From contig NZ_AP017459.1 of the NCBI RefSeq assembly GCF_002355835.1, forward strand, positions 434,001 through 498,000: 64,000 nucleotides of DNA, read 5' to 3'. The position numbers were made by a program, and so were the translations under genes. Below, piece by piece: positions 8,189 through 17,582 of this stretch (position 1 is the first letter of the stretch; each line of letters starts with the position of its first letter). Below the pieces are notes generated by a model. The model ran no database searches, had not been told where the DNA came from, and worked only from the letters and a program-made list of their open reading frames with translations. The DNA is from Candidatus Endomicrobiellum trichonymphae. GTDB taxonomy: Bacteria > Elusimicrobiota > Endomicrobiia > Endomicrobiales > Endomicrobiaceae.

Positions 8189-9160
8189 ATGAGTAAAGTG
8201 TTGTCAGGTATGCGTCCAACAGGCAGGCTCCATTTGGGTCATTATTTCGGCGTTCTGGTGAACTGGGTTAAATTTCAAAATGAATGTGAATGTTATTATA
8301 TGTCAGCAGACTGGCATGTTTTAACTACCAGTTATGTTGATACTTCTGCAGTTAATGAAAATACTTTAGAAATGGTTGCCGATTGGATTACCGCGGGTAT
8401 AGATCCCGAAAAAAGTGTATTTTTTAAACAATCAGGAGTACTTTATCACAGTGAATTGTTTTTAATACTTTCTATGATAACTCCTCTGAGCTGGCTTCAA
8501 AGATGTCCTACGTACAAAGAACAAATAAGTCAAATCAAAAATAAAGATCTCAGCAATTACGGTTTTTTAGGCTATCCTATTTTAATGTCTGCAGATATTC
8601 TTCTGTATAAAGCCGATATTGTTCCTATCGGAGAAGATCAGCTTTCGCATCTGGAGCTTACTCGCAAAATAGCAAGAAGATTTAACAACTTTTACGGTGA
8701 TACTTTCATTGAACCTAAAGAAGAACTTACAAAAACTGCAAGCGTTCCGGGCTTAGACGGAAGGAAAATGTCAAAATCTTACGGCAACTCAATTCTGCTT
8801 GGCGAAAGCGATGATATTTTAAGGGATAAAGTTAAAAGTATGTTTACGGATCCTCTAAAAATAAAAACAGCCGATCCCGGACATCCATGCGGTTGTGTAG
8901 TTTTTGCGTTTCACGAAATATTTGGCATAGAATATAAAAATAGGGAAGAAGAATGCAAAGCAGGTGCAATAGGGTGTATGTCGTGTAAAAAACAGTTAAT
9001 GGAAATGCTTTCTGAATTTATGAAACCTTTGACTGAGAAAAGAAAAGACTTAATTGCCGATAAAGCGTATTTGGAAAAGATAGTTGAAGCGGGATGCCGA
9101 AAAGCCGCGGAAATTGCGCAGCAAACCATGGAAGAGATCCGCAAAGCAATGAAGTTTTAA
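8189..9160 (+). CDS. trpS: Tryptophanyl-tRNA synthetase, possible Fe-S type
   Basis: Class I synthetase that charges tRNA-Trp. From ATG 8189 the product is 323 residues; the frame is open upstream to 8072 but that part does not resemble the family, while 'MSKVLSGMRPTGRLHLGHY' is a classic start. HIGH-like 'HLGH' is at residues 15-18 and 'KMSKS' at 193-197. The C-terminal region has the cysteine pattern C-x21-C-x6-C-x2-C, beginning at 'HPCGC' and ending 'GCMSCKK'. This is close to the C-x22-C-x6-C-x2-C that binds a [4Fe-4S] cluster in the Thermotoga maritima enzyme. scpA follows. Confidence 0.95.
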   Translation: MSKVLSGMRPTGRLHLGHYFGVLVNWVKFQNECECYYMSADWHVLTTSYVDTSAVNENTLEMVADWITAGIDPEKSVFFKQSGVLYHSELFLILSMITPLSWLQRCPTYKEQISQIKNKDLSNYGFLGYPILMSADILLYKADIVPIGEDQLSHLELTRKIARRFNNFYGDTFIEPKEELTKTASVPGLDGRKMSKSYGNSILLGESDDILRDKVKSMFTDPLKIKTADPGHPCGCVVFAFHEIFGIEYKNREEECKAGAIGCMSCKKQLMEMLSEFMKPLTEKRKDLIADKAYLEKIVEAGCRKAAEIAQQTMEEIRKAMKF

Positions 9161-9287
9161 TAGATGTTTGCCGGCTGTTTGATTTCTTTTGAAAAAATTA
9201 GGATTTTAAATATCCTGAAAAGAATGTAAAAATACAGATACTCTAGAGGATAGGCTCTGCTCGTTGTGATAGAAGAATGGGATTGTT

Positions 9288-9992
9288 ATGGTTTATGACA
9301 TACATCTTGATACATTTGAGGGACCTTTAGATATTCTTCTGCATCTTATAAAAAAGAACGATTTGGAAATTAACGAGATAAAAATAGCCGAAATAACAGC
9401 CGAGTACCTTACGTATCTTGATTTGATGCAGGAACTTAATATTGATATAGCAGGTGAATTTCTTGTTATGTCGTCGACTCTTATACAAATAAAGGCGAGA
9501 ACTCTTATTCCGTCAAATAATGAAAAAGATATCTTAGAGGACGATTCTTTAAGTTTTCTTAAAAACAGACTTTTTGAATATCAAAAATATAAGGAACTTG
9601 GAAGACTTTTATCGTATAAAATTATAGAAAATTCGCAGATTTACTATAGACCGGCTCTCCCGATAAATAAACAGGATTTTGTTTTAGATGCTACGATTTT
9701 TGATTTAGTGGGCAGTTTTCGCACAGCTTTAACGAGGCTTCCGGAAAATATAAAAGAAATTATGTACCAGGAAATTCCTATTGAGACAAAAATCAGGGAA
9801 ATTCTTGATGTTTTAGAGGGAAGACAGTATATTTCTTTTAATGATATATTAAGAATGCAAGAGACTAAAACAGCGCTGATAGTGTGTTTTATGGCTGTTT
9901 TGGAACTTGTAAAAAATAAGCAGATTGTCGCTAAACAGTCCGAATTATTTTCGGAAATAAGAATTTATAGGATTTACAATAAAGAAGAATAA
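9288..9992 (+). CDS. scpA: Segregation and condensation protein A (kleisin)
   Basis: ScpA is the kleisin subunit that bridges the SMC ATPase heads and works with ScpB in chromosome organisation. The 234 residues include the typical N terminus 'DTFEGPLDILLHLIKKNDLEINEI' (split here only for reading; residues about 8-31), the amphipathic segment 'EFLVMSSTLIQIKARTLIP' and a C-terminal winged-helix region that contacts the SMC head. The length is typical. The partner scpB lies about 1 kb downstream, separated by decayed DNA, whereas in most genomes the two genes touch. Confidence 0.9.
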   Translation: MVYDIHLDTFEGPLDILLHLIKKNDLEINEIKIAEITAEYLTYLDLMQELNIDIAGEFLVMSSTLIQIKARTLIPSNNEKDILEDDSLSFLKNRLFEYQKYKELGRLLSYKIIENSQIYYRPALPINKQDFVLDATIFDLVGSFRTALTRLPENIKEIMYQEIPIETKIREILDVLEGRQYISFNDILRMQETKTALIVCFMAVLELVKNKQIVAKQSELFSEIRIYRIYNKEE

Positions 9993-10001
9993 GGGAGACT
10001 G

Positions 10002-10915
10002 CTGAAAACTAAATTATTGGTTTTGTTGTTAACAACCACTATTTATGTTATATTGTCTGTCTATCAGAACGTTATCCCGAAACCAACAGATATACCGTTA
10101 AAAAAGACCATAGTTGAAGTCATCTCGGATTCGGATATCGTTTCGAATAAGTAAAGCTCGTTAAATGGATATATTGATGATCGTATGTTCTATGCCGGAA
10201 AAATAAATGTGTTAGAGCAGATGATAATAGGTTAAGTAATATTGGAATAGTACTGTGTGATCTAGAAAGAAAAAGGGACAGAAGAGAAGTCAAAGCTGAT
10301 AAGGATGTTCAATGAGTTAAGGGGTTCTCTTAACGGGCGCAGAGAGATATAGTTATGTGGCTTATAGATATAAACAAACTCGCTAAGATGATAGATGTGT
10401 GGAGCATCAAAATCTTTTTGCTTTGATCGATAAGTCGGAACAGACTACTAAGGCTTCCTTAGTGAACCGTATAACGAGAATGCAGAGTAGAACTCTAGCA
10501 GTGTTGTGACGGAAATAGGTGTAGTAGTGAGGAGAGTAGTTAACCATTTTGATGGTGACAGCATTCCTTTCTCTACTTCAGCTGCACTACCAACGATGGG
10601 CTGTGAACGATGCCCAATTGAATCCGATGAATCAGTCGCCGGAATAGAGCGATTAAAGTTAAAAAAGGAGAAAACAAAATGGACATTTAAAGGAAGTAAA
10701 AGATATTTATTTCGCAGCAATTTTGAAGCTCTTTACATGGAATATAACGCACCCAAAACACGTAGAATTGGCTATATATCAAGTACAAGCTAAATATCTT
10801 ACGAGGGACTTTGAAAGAGCAAGTGTCTGAAATTATATTGAGTCTGAATCGAGAGAATATAATAAATATATTTTTAAATTTATGAAAAAAGAAGATAAAC
10901 AAAAATAGCTTTTGC
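10002..10915 (+). pseudogene. Decayed DNA between scpA and scpB, remnant of an unrecognised membrane protein
   Basis: From about 10012 a frame encodes a hydrophobic N terminus ('TKLLVLLLTTTIYVILSVY') and a polar stretch to a TAA near 10153. Later pieces with coding character read 'IGVVVRRVVNHFDGDSIPF' (about 10515-10570) and, in another frame, 'DIYFAAILKLFTWNITHPKHV' as two overlapping blocks (about 10700-10765), then 'AIYQVQAKYLTRDFERASV'. The pieces could be one anchored protein broken many times or two neighbours. No motif identifies a family. The break-up of the normally adjacent scpA-scpB pair shows that this material was inserted or retained between them. Confidence 0.3.
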
Positions 10916-10978
10916 AGGAATCTGTTAACTCCGGTTTGAAATTGGTTTCTGAAACCGACACAATACGAGAGGAAGATG

Positions 10979-11650
10979 ATGGAAATATCTGAAGTCAGAC
11001 AAATTTTGGAGGCACTGCTTTTTGTTTCTGAAAAACCTTTAAGTTTAAGAGAATTAAAAGAATTGATAAAAACGGATTACGCCGATATTGATAATATTGA
11101 AAATATTTTAAACGAACTCAAAGAAAAATATGCAAATTTAAATAAACCTTATGAAATTAAATTTGTCGCAGATGGCTGGACTTTTGCTACAAAACCGCAG
11201 TATTCTCTGTGGATAAAAAAACTTTTCAAAGAAAAGTCTGTTTTGAAATTGTCTCCGGCAGCTCTTGAAACTCTGGCAATTATTGCCTATAAACAGCCCA
11301 TAACGCGAGCTGAAATTGATGAAATCAGAGGCATTGAATCTTCAGGGGTTATTGACACTCTTCTTGATAGGAAATTGGTAAAAGTGGCAGGCAGAAAAGA
11401 AGCTTTGGGAAAACCTTTGCTTTACGATACAACGCAGGATTTTTTAAAACATTTAGGGCTTGCGCATCTAAGCGAGCTTCCCCTTATTGAAGATATGCCT
11501 AAAGATGTGCAGCAGTCCGATAATGAGCCTGAACCAGAACTGCCTTTTGACGGTGGAAATTTCGGCGGCGATGTTTCGATTGATGTTATCAAAAAAGAGT
11601 TGGCTGGTGCTGCTGAAAATCCGGCTGGAAGTGAAAGAGAAAATACTTAA
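10979..11650 (+). CDS. scpB: Segregation and condensation protein B
   Basis: ScpB is a dimeric winged-helix protein that binds the ScpA kleisin in the SMC complex. The two ATGs at 10976 and 10979 are adjacent; the second has better spacing from GAGAGG (10967-10972), giving 223 residues. The family core is clear: 'QILEALLFVSEKPLSLREL' near the N terminus and 'LSPAALETLAIIAYKQPITR', 'EIDEIRGIESSGVIDTLL' and 'GRKEALGKPLLYDTT' across about 90-160. The C terminus after about residue 175 is acidic and not conserved, as is common. The gene is intact. Confidence 0.93.
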   Translation: MEISEVRQILEALLFVSEKPLSLRELKELIKTDYADIDNIENILNELKEKYANLNKPYEIKFVADGWTFATKPQYSLWIKKLFKEKSVLKLSPAALETLAIIAYKQPITRAEIDEIRGIESSGVIDTLLDRKLVKVAGRKEALGKPLLYDTTQDFLKHLGLAHLSELPLIEDMPKDVQQSDNEPEPELPFDGGNFGGDVSIDVIKKELAGAAENPAGSERENT

Positions 11651-11776
11651 AACTGAAAATTTAATCAGGCACAGGTATTTGATAATAGCGGACGCGTGCC
11701 GAAATTTGTATCATAGAATTAGTTTTTGATGTGTTGCGTATGGCGGAAATGTATAATATTTTTTTATGGAGTCGAT

Positions 11777-12514
11777 ATGAAAATCTGTAAGTTTACAATA
11801 AAAACAGCCTCTGAGTCGCTGAAACTTATTACTGTTGCGTCTTTGTGCGCATTTTGTATTTTGGTTTCAGGACATTATTATCGGATTAAAAACTATGCTA
11901 AAACATTGTCGGAAACCCTCAATATAGTCGTCTTTTTTGACAAAAATTCCGTAGATGACACAGTTATAAGTAGAGAGATCGAAGCTACGGGTTTGGTGTC
12001 GGTAAAAGAGTATGTAAACGCAGTCGAAGCTTACTCAAAAGCCGTTGAAAGAAACCCATTTTTAAAAGATATTTCCGTGCCGGATGCCGCAAAATCAGTT
12101 CAGGCGTATGTGCTAGTTACTCCAAAATCCATACCATATGAAAATTTTCTTTCGAAGATGAAAAATGTTTTAGAGAGAATTTCCGGCATTGATGAAATAG
12201 TGTTTGATATGACGGTTTTTAAGCATTATATAGAAATTGAAAATTTATTGTCGTTTTGCCGGAAAATATTTTTTGTTTTTGCGGTTATTATTTTTATTTT
12301 ATTTGTTTTCAAATGCATATTTTTCGTTTTGGAACAGGAGTTGGATACAAGAAAGATTGTTGCAAACATTTTCTCGTATTTACTGTCTTCGATGTCCGGT
12401 TTTCTTATTTTGTGGACTATCTGCATTTGTGCGCGGTATCCTTTGTTAATCGATAAGATAGCGATATTTTCAATAGTACCTTTTATTGCTGTTTTAGGAG
12501 CCGTATTGGACTAA
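11777..12514 (+). CDS. ftsX: FtsX-like cell-division permease
   Basis: FtsX is the membrane subunit of the FtsEX complex, which transmits ATP hydrolysis to periplasmic amidase activators such as EnvC. From ATG 11777, with GGAG just upstream, the product is 245 residues, shorter than the usual 290-300. There is one N-terminal membrane segment (about 19-36), an extracytoplasmic domain (about 40-155, including 'LNIVVFFDKNSVDDTVI') and three C-terminal membrane segments. An EnvC-like gene begins two bases after its stop codon, which fits the known FtsX-EnvC partnership. No ftsE ATPase gene is adjacent, contrary to the usual ftsE-ftsX order. Confidence 0.75.
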   Translation: MKICKFTIKTASESLKLITVASLCAFCILVSGHYYRIKNYAKTLSETLNIVVFFDKNSVDDTVISREIEATGLVSVKEYVNAVEAYSKAVERNPFLKDISVPDAAKSVQAYVLVTPKSIPYENFLSKMKNVLERISGIDEIVFDMTVFKHYIEIENLLSFCRKIFFVFAVIIFILFVFKCIFFVLEQELDTRKIVANIFSYLLSSMSGFLILWTICICARYPLLIDKIAIFSIVPFIAVLGAVLD

Positions 12515-12515
12515 T

Positions 12516-13640
12516 ATGAAAAAAATATTTATTTTAATTGTTTTGTTGTTATTTTGTTCTTTTGTATCGTTATCAGGACAGAGCGAAGATATAAAAGTGC
12601 AGTCAAAAAAGCTTTCCGAAATTAAAAAATCAATAAAAGAAAAGGAACGGGAAAAAAATAAACTTATCCGCCAGGAAAGAATTTTTAAAGAAGAGCTGAC
12701 GTCTATTAACGATAGTATAGGAAAAACCGAAAAAAAACTTGCAAAGATCTTGGTAAATATAAAAACCACTCAATATAATCTTGATAACTTTTCAAAAGTA
12801 TACAATGCTTCTTCTTCAAGAAGCGCCGTTTGGAATCATGTTTTGCTTGACGATATCAAACTTTTCAATAAAATGACTTTTTCTTATGAGCAAAATCCTG
12901 TGGAGTATAAGATAAGGCGAAAATCTTTGGAATATAAGAAGGAGAATTTTGAAAAAGAAAAAAAATTGGCGATGATTTCTGCAGCAAGCATGAAAAGATG
13001 TGAAAGATCAAAAAAAGATCTTTTAAATCTGCAGCTTAAAGAAAGCAAACTTGTGGAACGTTATAAAAATATGCTCAAAGAAAAAAAAGAACTTTCGGAT
13101 ATTATATTAAATAGAAGATTTACCGCTGAACGGGAAATAAGAACTTTAAGTGAAAGCGCAAAAGCGTTGCAGAGGCTGATAGATAAAATAAATGAGGTAA
13201 ACAAAAGGAAACGGACAGCCGCAGTGCGTCCTCCTGCTGTACGGTCGGGAAGAAAAAAATCTCTTCCGTGGCCTGTAGGCGGGAAAGTTGTCTTAGGTTT
13301 CGGCAGGAATAAACATCCTGACCTTGATACTTATGTAATAAGCAACGGAATAAAAATAGAGGCCGCTGATTTCAGTCAGGTAAAAAGCGTTGAATCTGGG
13401 ATTGTAGTTTTTGCCGGGCAGTTCCGTTCTTACGGGAAAGTTATTATAATAGATCACAGTGATTTAAATTTTAGCATTTACGGTCTTTTAGGCAAAATGT
13501 TTGTTAAACTAGAACAAAAAGTTTCAAAAGGTGCTGTTATTGCAGAGCTTGGCAGCGGAGAAGAGAACAACGTTTTGTATTTTGAAATAAGACATAATAA
13601 TACTCCTGTTGATCCGATACTGTGGCTTCAGGCTAAATGA
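12516..13640 (+). CDS. envC: EnvC-like murein hydrolase activator with degenerate M23/LytM domain
   Basis: The 374-residue product has a signal peptide (about residues 1-21), a long charged coiled coil (about 25-225) and a C-terminal LytM/peptidase M23 domain (from 'SLPWPVGGKVVLGFG', about 250-374). In active M23 peptidases zinc is held by H, D and an HxH motif. Here the position of the usual 'YAHL' HxH reads 'IYGLLGK', and the first His region has 'GIKIEAADF'. Only a late His in 'YFEIRHNN' remains. This matches EnvC/NlpD-type activators, which turn on amidases without being peptidases. The gene is coupled to ftsX and followed by a dead ctpA. Confidence 0.82.
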   Translation: MKKIFILIVLLLFCSFVSLSGQSEDIKVQSKKLSEIKKSIKEKEREKNKLIRQERIFKEELTSINDSIGKTEKKLAKILVNIKTTQYNLDNFSKVYNASSSRSAVWNHVLLDDIKLFNKMTFSYEQNPVEYKIRRKSLEYKKENFEKEKKLAMISAASMKRCERSKKDLLNLQLKESKLVERYKNMLKEKKELSDIILNRRFTAEREIRTLSESAKALQRLIDKINEVNKRKRTAAVRPPAVRSGRKKSLPWPVGGKVVLGFGRNKHPDLDTYVISNGIKIEAADFSQVKSVESGIVVFAGQFRSYGKVIIIDHSDLNFSIYGLLGKMFVKLEQKVSKGAVIAELGSGEENNVLYFEIRHNNTPVDPILWLQAK

Positions 13641-13775
13641 AGACCGTCTTCCTTCTGTCAGTCTCGCTAAAAGTCCAACAACATTTATAAGCTGTTATGG
13701 GGGCATGTGTAATCCGAAACCTGTCTTTTTGCCGTCAGTTTTTAATAACGGACTTCCATACCAGTGGAGATAAGA

Positions 13776-14878
13776 ATGAAATTGAGAAAAAATTGTGTTT
13801 ACCAATGTATTTTTATTTTTTTACAGGGTGAATACTTTTGATGTAGTCGATAACGATAAAACCTATGGTAAGCTTAAACTGATGATAAACGTTATGGAAT
13901 TAATAAATGCAAAATACATTTTCGAGACAGATTCTGAAGATTTGGTCGCCGGCACTATTAAAGGCATTCTCGCTTGATTCGTTTTCGTAGTATATGGGGA
14001 AAAAGCATATAAAAAAATGAAAAATAAAATCGAAGGGATTTAGCGCGGGCAGCACGGGGCTTCGCATTATGGCTAAAAACAATTCATATCAACCGTACAT
14101 TGATGATAAATCTACGGCAGATATGTTGGGCGATGAAGCCTTAAGCTTAATGTCGGGGCAAAGCTGGGAAAAAGGTTAAAATTATGGTTTCAAGAAACGA
14201 TGTTTTAAGTGAAATTGAGTTTAATCTTGCAAGAAAAGAGATAAAAATTAAAATAATAGAAACAACTCTGTTTGATGACAGCATGACTTACCGATTTAGT
14301 AGTCAAAGTGCAGGCAATATCAAAAACGTGCTTGCCGGTTACAAAAAACAGGATATTCATGTTTTAATTTTAGATTTGAGTAACAATTCTGACGGACTTC
14401 TTTCTGGATTCTGCCGTAATGTTTATGAAGGATAAAATGTTTATTCTTACCGTAAAAAGCAGAGTTGAGGAAATGAAAAAAGAATATTTTACCCCCCCCC
14501 CCCTGTGACGGAGAGTTTTTTGATATTCCTCTTGCTATACTTGTAAACATAGGTTCGGCTTCGGCGGAGCAATGTAGGATTAATAGTAGGGAACAATGGG
14601 TTTGGAAAGAGAAACCTTCAGTTTGTTGTGCCTTTGGTCTAATGGTGTGGCTTTAAGACTTACGGTTGCAGAGCATTATCTTCCGCCAGGTCGTTTTATA
14701 AACTGTTCTGATAATAAAAATGTAAAGAAAGTTATAATATAGAAATTAAAGTTAGCGAAGAGGAAATCAGAATTTATATGCGAAGGGACAGAATTGAAGA
14801 CAGTGCCTTAAATTAAGTTTTGGAAATCATAAAAGAAAATAAAATTGCCGAAATGATAAAATACAACGGTTCTAAGTG
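13776..14878 (+). pseudogene. ctpA: Decayed C-terminal processing protease (S41 family)
   Basis: A Shine-Dalgarno TGGAGA and ATG 13776 begin a hydrophobic signal segment that shifts frame near 13840. Recognisable blocks follow: 'INVMELINAKYIFETD' and 'DLVAGTIKGILA' (about 13887-13975), 'YMGKKAYKKMKNKIEGI', PDZ-like 'YIDDKSTADMLGDEALSLM', then 'HVLILDLSNNSDGLLSG' and 'DIPLAILVNIGSASAEQ', the S41 motif that carries the catalytic Ser. Stops occur near 13976 and 14041, and a C12 run (14492-14503) sits between two blocks in different frames. Intact CtpA trims exported proteins and sits after envC in many genomes, as here. No active enzyme can be made. Confidence 0.82.
14492..14503. repeat. Run of 12 consecutive C inside the ctpA pseudogene
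   Basis: A C12 tract lies between the 'ILDLSNNSDGLLSG' and 'IPLAILVNIGSASAEQ' blocks of dead ctpA. The frame differs on its two sides. S41 proteases have no proline-rich segment here, so the tract is an expansion or insertion, not ancestral coding sequence. Confidence 0.95.
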
Positions 14879-14997
14879 AGGCAAAAATGGCAAAGAAAAT
14901 AAAACGGATAAAAAGAAAAAAATGATTGACTTGTACATCTTATTGTCATCCTAAAAAACTAAACTTTTTCAGGATGAGATTTGGTCAGGAGAATACT

Positions 14998-15435
14998 GTG
15001 CCGCACAAAGTTAGAAAAGAAAGTATATGGGTTAAAATGTATGTAATAGTATTATTTTTTTGCGGGGTAGGAATATGGTTTTCCATACAGCTTGCGCATA
15101 ATCGGAAAATATATACGAATGCGACGCTTAACAGAAAGATAGAGAGCGTTTTGGTTAAAAATGGTATTGTTGAAAATGACATCTTAAGTCAGTATATAAG
15201 AGAGCGGAATAAAAAAACAGCTGCATGGAATGAATTTTATAAAATAATAAAACTTAAATCTGGTAAAACCGCTCGAACTTTTGAAAAGAGTTTTAGAAGT
15301 GTTGCCAGCTCCATGAAAGTAGGTTTGAGCAGAGCGGATAATGCCGACGGTTCGGTAACGTATAAGTTTTATTCGTCTGAGAAAAATTATTTCAATATAA
15401 CTTTTATGAGTCTCAAAAAATCTTCAAAAGGCTAA
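14998..15435 (+). CDS. Single-pass membrane protein, function unknown
   Basis: GTG 14998 has an AGGAG six bases upstream and gives 145 residues; the frame extends back to 14926 but without a ribosome site. The product has a basic cytoplasmic start, one membrane helix (about residues 14-36, 'YVIVLFFCGVGIWFSIQ') and a soluble outer part with 'NGIVENDILSQYIRERNKK'. Its place between ctpA and tsaD is where some bacteria carry a YibQ-like divergent polysaccharide deacetylase, and the outer part could be the N-terminal region of such a protein that lost its catalytic domain. No deacetylase motif is present, so that is only a suggestion. Confidence 0.5.
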   Translation: MPHKVRKESIWVKMYVIVLFFCGVGIWFSIQLAHNRKIYTNATLNRKIESVLVKNGIVENDILSQYIRERNKKTAAWNEFYKIIKLKSGKTARTFEKSFRSVASSMKVGLSRADNADGSVTYKFYSSEKNYFNITFMSLKKSSKG

Positions 15436-15444
15436 TTGTGGAAT

Positions 15445-16473
15445 ATGAATATATTTGCAATAGAAACTTCATGTGACGAAACTTCGGCATCGGTAGTTTT
15501 GAATGGTTTGAAAGTAAAGTCGGTCGTAATTTATTCCCAGATAAAAATACACGCCGGATTTTTTGGCGTTGTTCCGGAGCTTGCGAGTCGCTCTCATATA
15601 GAAAATATCAATCTCGTAATATGGCGGGCTTTAAGTGATGCTGGTATAAATTTTACTGATTTTTCTCAAAAAATAGACGCTCTTGCTTTTACCTCTGGTC
15701 CCGGTCTTGCAGGTGCCTTACTTGTCGGAGCAATTGCCGCAAAATCGCTTGCCTGCGTTTATAAAAAACCTTTAATACCGGTAAATCATTTAGATGGACA
15801 TCTCTATTCTTCACTTATTGAAAATAGGTCCGTAAAACTGCCGTTTTTAAGCTTAATAATATCAGGTGGACATACGGAATTAGTCGTGGTGGAAGATTTT
15901 GGAAAATATAAAGTACTCGGAAGCACAAGAGACGATGCCGCGGGTGAGGCGTTTGACAAAGCCGCTAAAATGCTCGGGCTGTCTTATCCGGGTGGTCCTA
16001 TCATAGATAAAATAGCGGAAAGCGGAAATCCTGAAGCGGTCAGGTTTACAAGACCTTACTTGAAAGGGAGCTGGGATTTTTCTTTTTCTGGAATTAAAAC
16101 GGCTCTTTTAAATTATCTTAAAACAAATCCGGTTAGAAATGAGAAACAGTTAAATGACATCTGTGCTTCTTTTAGACAGGCTGTTGCGGAGACACTTTGC
16201 TTTAAATCTTTTGAGGCTGCGAAAAAATTTAATTTAAAACGGATTGTGCTTGGCGGCGGAGTGAGCGCAAATTCTCTTATAAGAAAAATCTTTTTGGAAA
16301 CCGGTCAAAAAAATAATACAAAGGTTTTTATTCCGTCTCTTATTTATTCTACAGATAATGCCGCGATGATAGGCTGTGCTGCGTATTTTAAACAAAAAAA
16401 ATGTGGTTTGAAATACGACAACATTCAACTCAAACCCAATCCGTCTCTTCCATTGGAAAACTGGCGGTTATAA
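15445..16473 (+). CDS. tsaD: tRNA N6-adenosine threonylcarbamoyltransferase
   Basis: TsaD transfers threonylcarbamoyl to A37 of ANN-decoding tRNAs, with TsaB and TsaE. The ATG at 15445 gives 342 residues starting 'MNIFAIETSCDETSASVV', the invariant family start; a TTG nine bases earlier is possible but unneeded. The metal-binding HxxxH motif appears as 'NHLDGHLYS' (about residues 115-123). The ASKHA nucleotide-binding signatures 'LSLIISGGHTELV' and 'RIVLGGGVSANSLIR' are present. It begins 10 bases after the preceding stop and is probably co-transcribed. The gene is essential in most bacteria, and it is intact here. Confidence 0.97.
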   Translation: MNIFAIETSCDETSASVVLNGLKVKSVVIYSQIKIHAGFFGVVPELASRSHIENINLVIWRALSDAGINFTDFSQKIDALAFTSGPGLAGALLVGAIAAKSLACVYKKPLIPVNHLDGHLYSSLIENRSVKLPFLSLIISGGHTELVVVEDFGKYKVLGSTRDDAAGEAFDKAAKMLGLSYPGGPIIDKIAESGNPEAVRFTRPYLKGSWDFSFSGIKTALLNYLKTNPVRNEKQLNDICASFRQAVAETLCFKSFEAAKKFNLKRIVLGGGVSANSLIRKIFLETGQKNNTKVFIPSLIYSTDNAAMIGCAAYFKQKKCGLKYDNIQLKPNPSLPLENWRL

Positions 16474-16619
16474 GAGGATAATATTTCGTATATAGCTTTG
16501 AAAAGCATAAGCTTATGTGCCATTTGCTTTGTGCTTTTGTTTTTTCATTTTGCATTTCTAAACTGCTGTAAAATAGTTGGTAAATACGGCGTAAAAACGA
16601 TGTCTTTTGCGAGGTGAAA

Positions 16620-17582
16620 GTGAAGAAGTTAAGTTTAGGAAATATTGAATTTGACAATAATATCATTCTTGCCCCTATGGCTGGGATAACGGATTTACCT
16701 TTGCGTCGTCTTGCAAAAAGCGGTGGAGCCGGACTTGTATATACGGGGATGCTGTCTGCTAGAGCGCTTGTCCGTAGTGATGAAAAAACAGAAAAACTTT
16801 TAAAAACAACAGAGGATGAAAGACCTGTTGCGGCGCAGATTTTCGGCAGTGTTGCTCATATTATGGCGGAAGCGGCAAAAATTGTCAGAAACAGTGGCGT
16901 TGACATCATAGATGTCAATCTTGGATGTCCTGTGAAGAAAGTAGCGAAAGCCGGCGCTGGAGCTAAACTTCTCGCCGATGAAAAGCTTGTTTCGGAAATT
17001 TTAGAATCTGTTGTAAAAAGTGTTGATGTCCCCGTTACGGTTAAAATTCGCACTGGTCTTTTGCCGGAACATAATGCGGCAACAGAAATTATCAAAGTAG
17101 CGTATAATTGCGGGATAAAAATGGTTGCGGTGCATGCAAGACCTGCTTCGCAGGGACACTCCGGATTCCCTGATTTAAAATTATTCGCTGCTTCCTGTGC
17201 CGGCGCAAAAATTCCCGTTATTGCAAACGGCGGTGTTGTAGATGAAAAAACTGCGGCTGATTTTTTACGAGTGCCAAACTGCGCTGGAATTATGATAGGA
17301 CGCGGTGCCTTAGGCAATTATTCGATATTTAAAAGACTTGAAGCATTTTTTAGTAGCGGTAAAAAACTGCCATTGCCGTCAAAAAAAGAAAAAGTGGAAT
17401 GGTTAAAGAAACACGTCCAATATTCAGTGGAATATTATGGTGAAAAAAAAGGATTTGTCGTTATGAAGAAAGTTTTCCATTACTATGTTAAGGATCTGCC
17501 AAATGCCGCAAAAATACGGGATATATTTAATAAAAAAATAGTTACATTGTCGGACTTTAATGAGTTAATAAAGCTTTTTTAA
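16620..17582 (+). CDS. dusB: tRNA-dihydrouridine synthase, DusB type
   Basis: FMN- and NADPH-dependent enzyme that reduces uridines in the tRNA D-loop. GTG codons at 16614 and 16620 are both possible; 16620 is preceded by GAGGTG and gives about 320 residues, the family length. The TIM-barrel signatures are clear: 'NIILAPMAGITDLPLRRL' (about residues 13-30), 'VDIIDVNLGCPVKKVAKAG' with the catalytic Cys, 'VTVKIRTGL', 'VHARPASQGHSG' and 'IPVIANGGVVDEKT'. A C-terminal helical tRNA-binding domain follows. The gene is intact and about 140 bases downstream of tsaD. Confidence 0.93.
   Translation: MKKLSLGNIEFDNNIILAPMAGITDLPLRRLAKSGGAGLVYTGMLSARALVRSDEKTEKLLKTTEDERPVAAQIFGSVAHIMAEAAKIVRNSGVDIIDVNLGCPVKKVAKAGAGAKLLADEKLVSEILESVVKSVDVPVTVKIRTGLLPEHNAATEIIKVAYNCGIKMVAVHARPASQGHSGFPDLKLFAASCAGAKIPVIANGGVVDEKTAADFLRVPNCAGIMIGRGALGNYSIFKRLEAFFSSGKKLPLPSKKEKVEWLKKHVQYSVEYYGEKKGFVVMKKVFHYYVKDLPNAAKIRDIFNKKIVTLSDFNELIKLF

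Noticed and set aside
16856-17317. Long minus-strand open frame opposite the dus gene
   Set aside because: It is the antisense shadow of a well-conserved tRNA-dihydrouridine synthase. Its translation shows no family blocks and low-complexity Ser/Ala/Pro composition typical of reverse frames.
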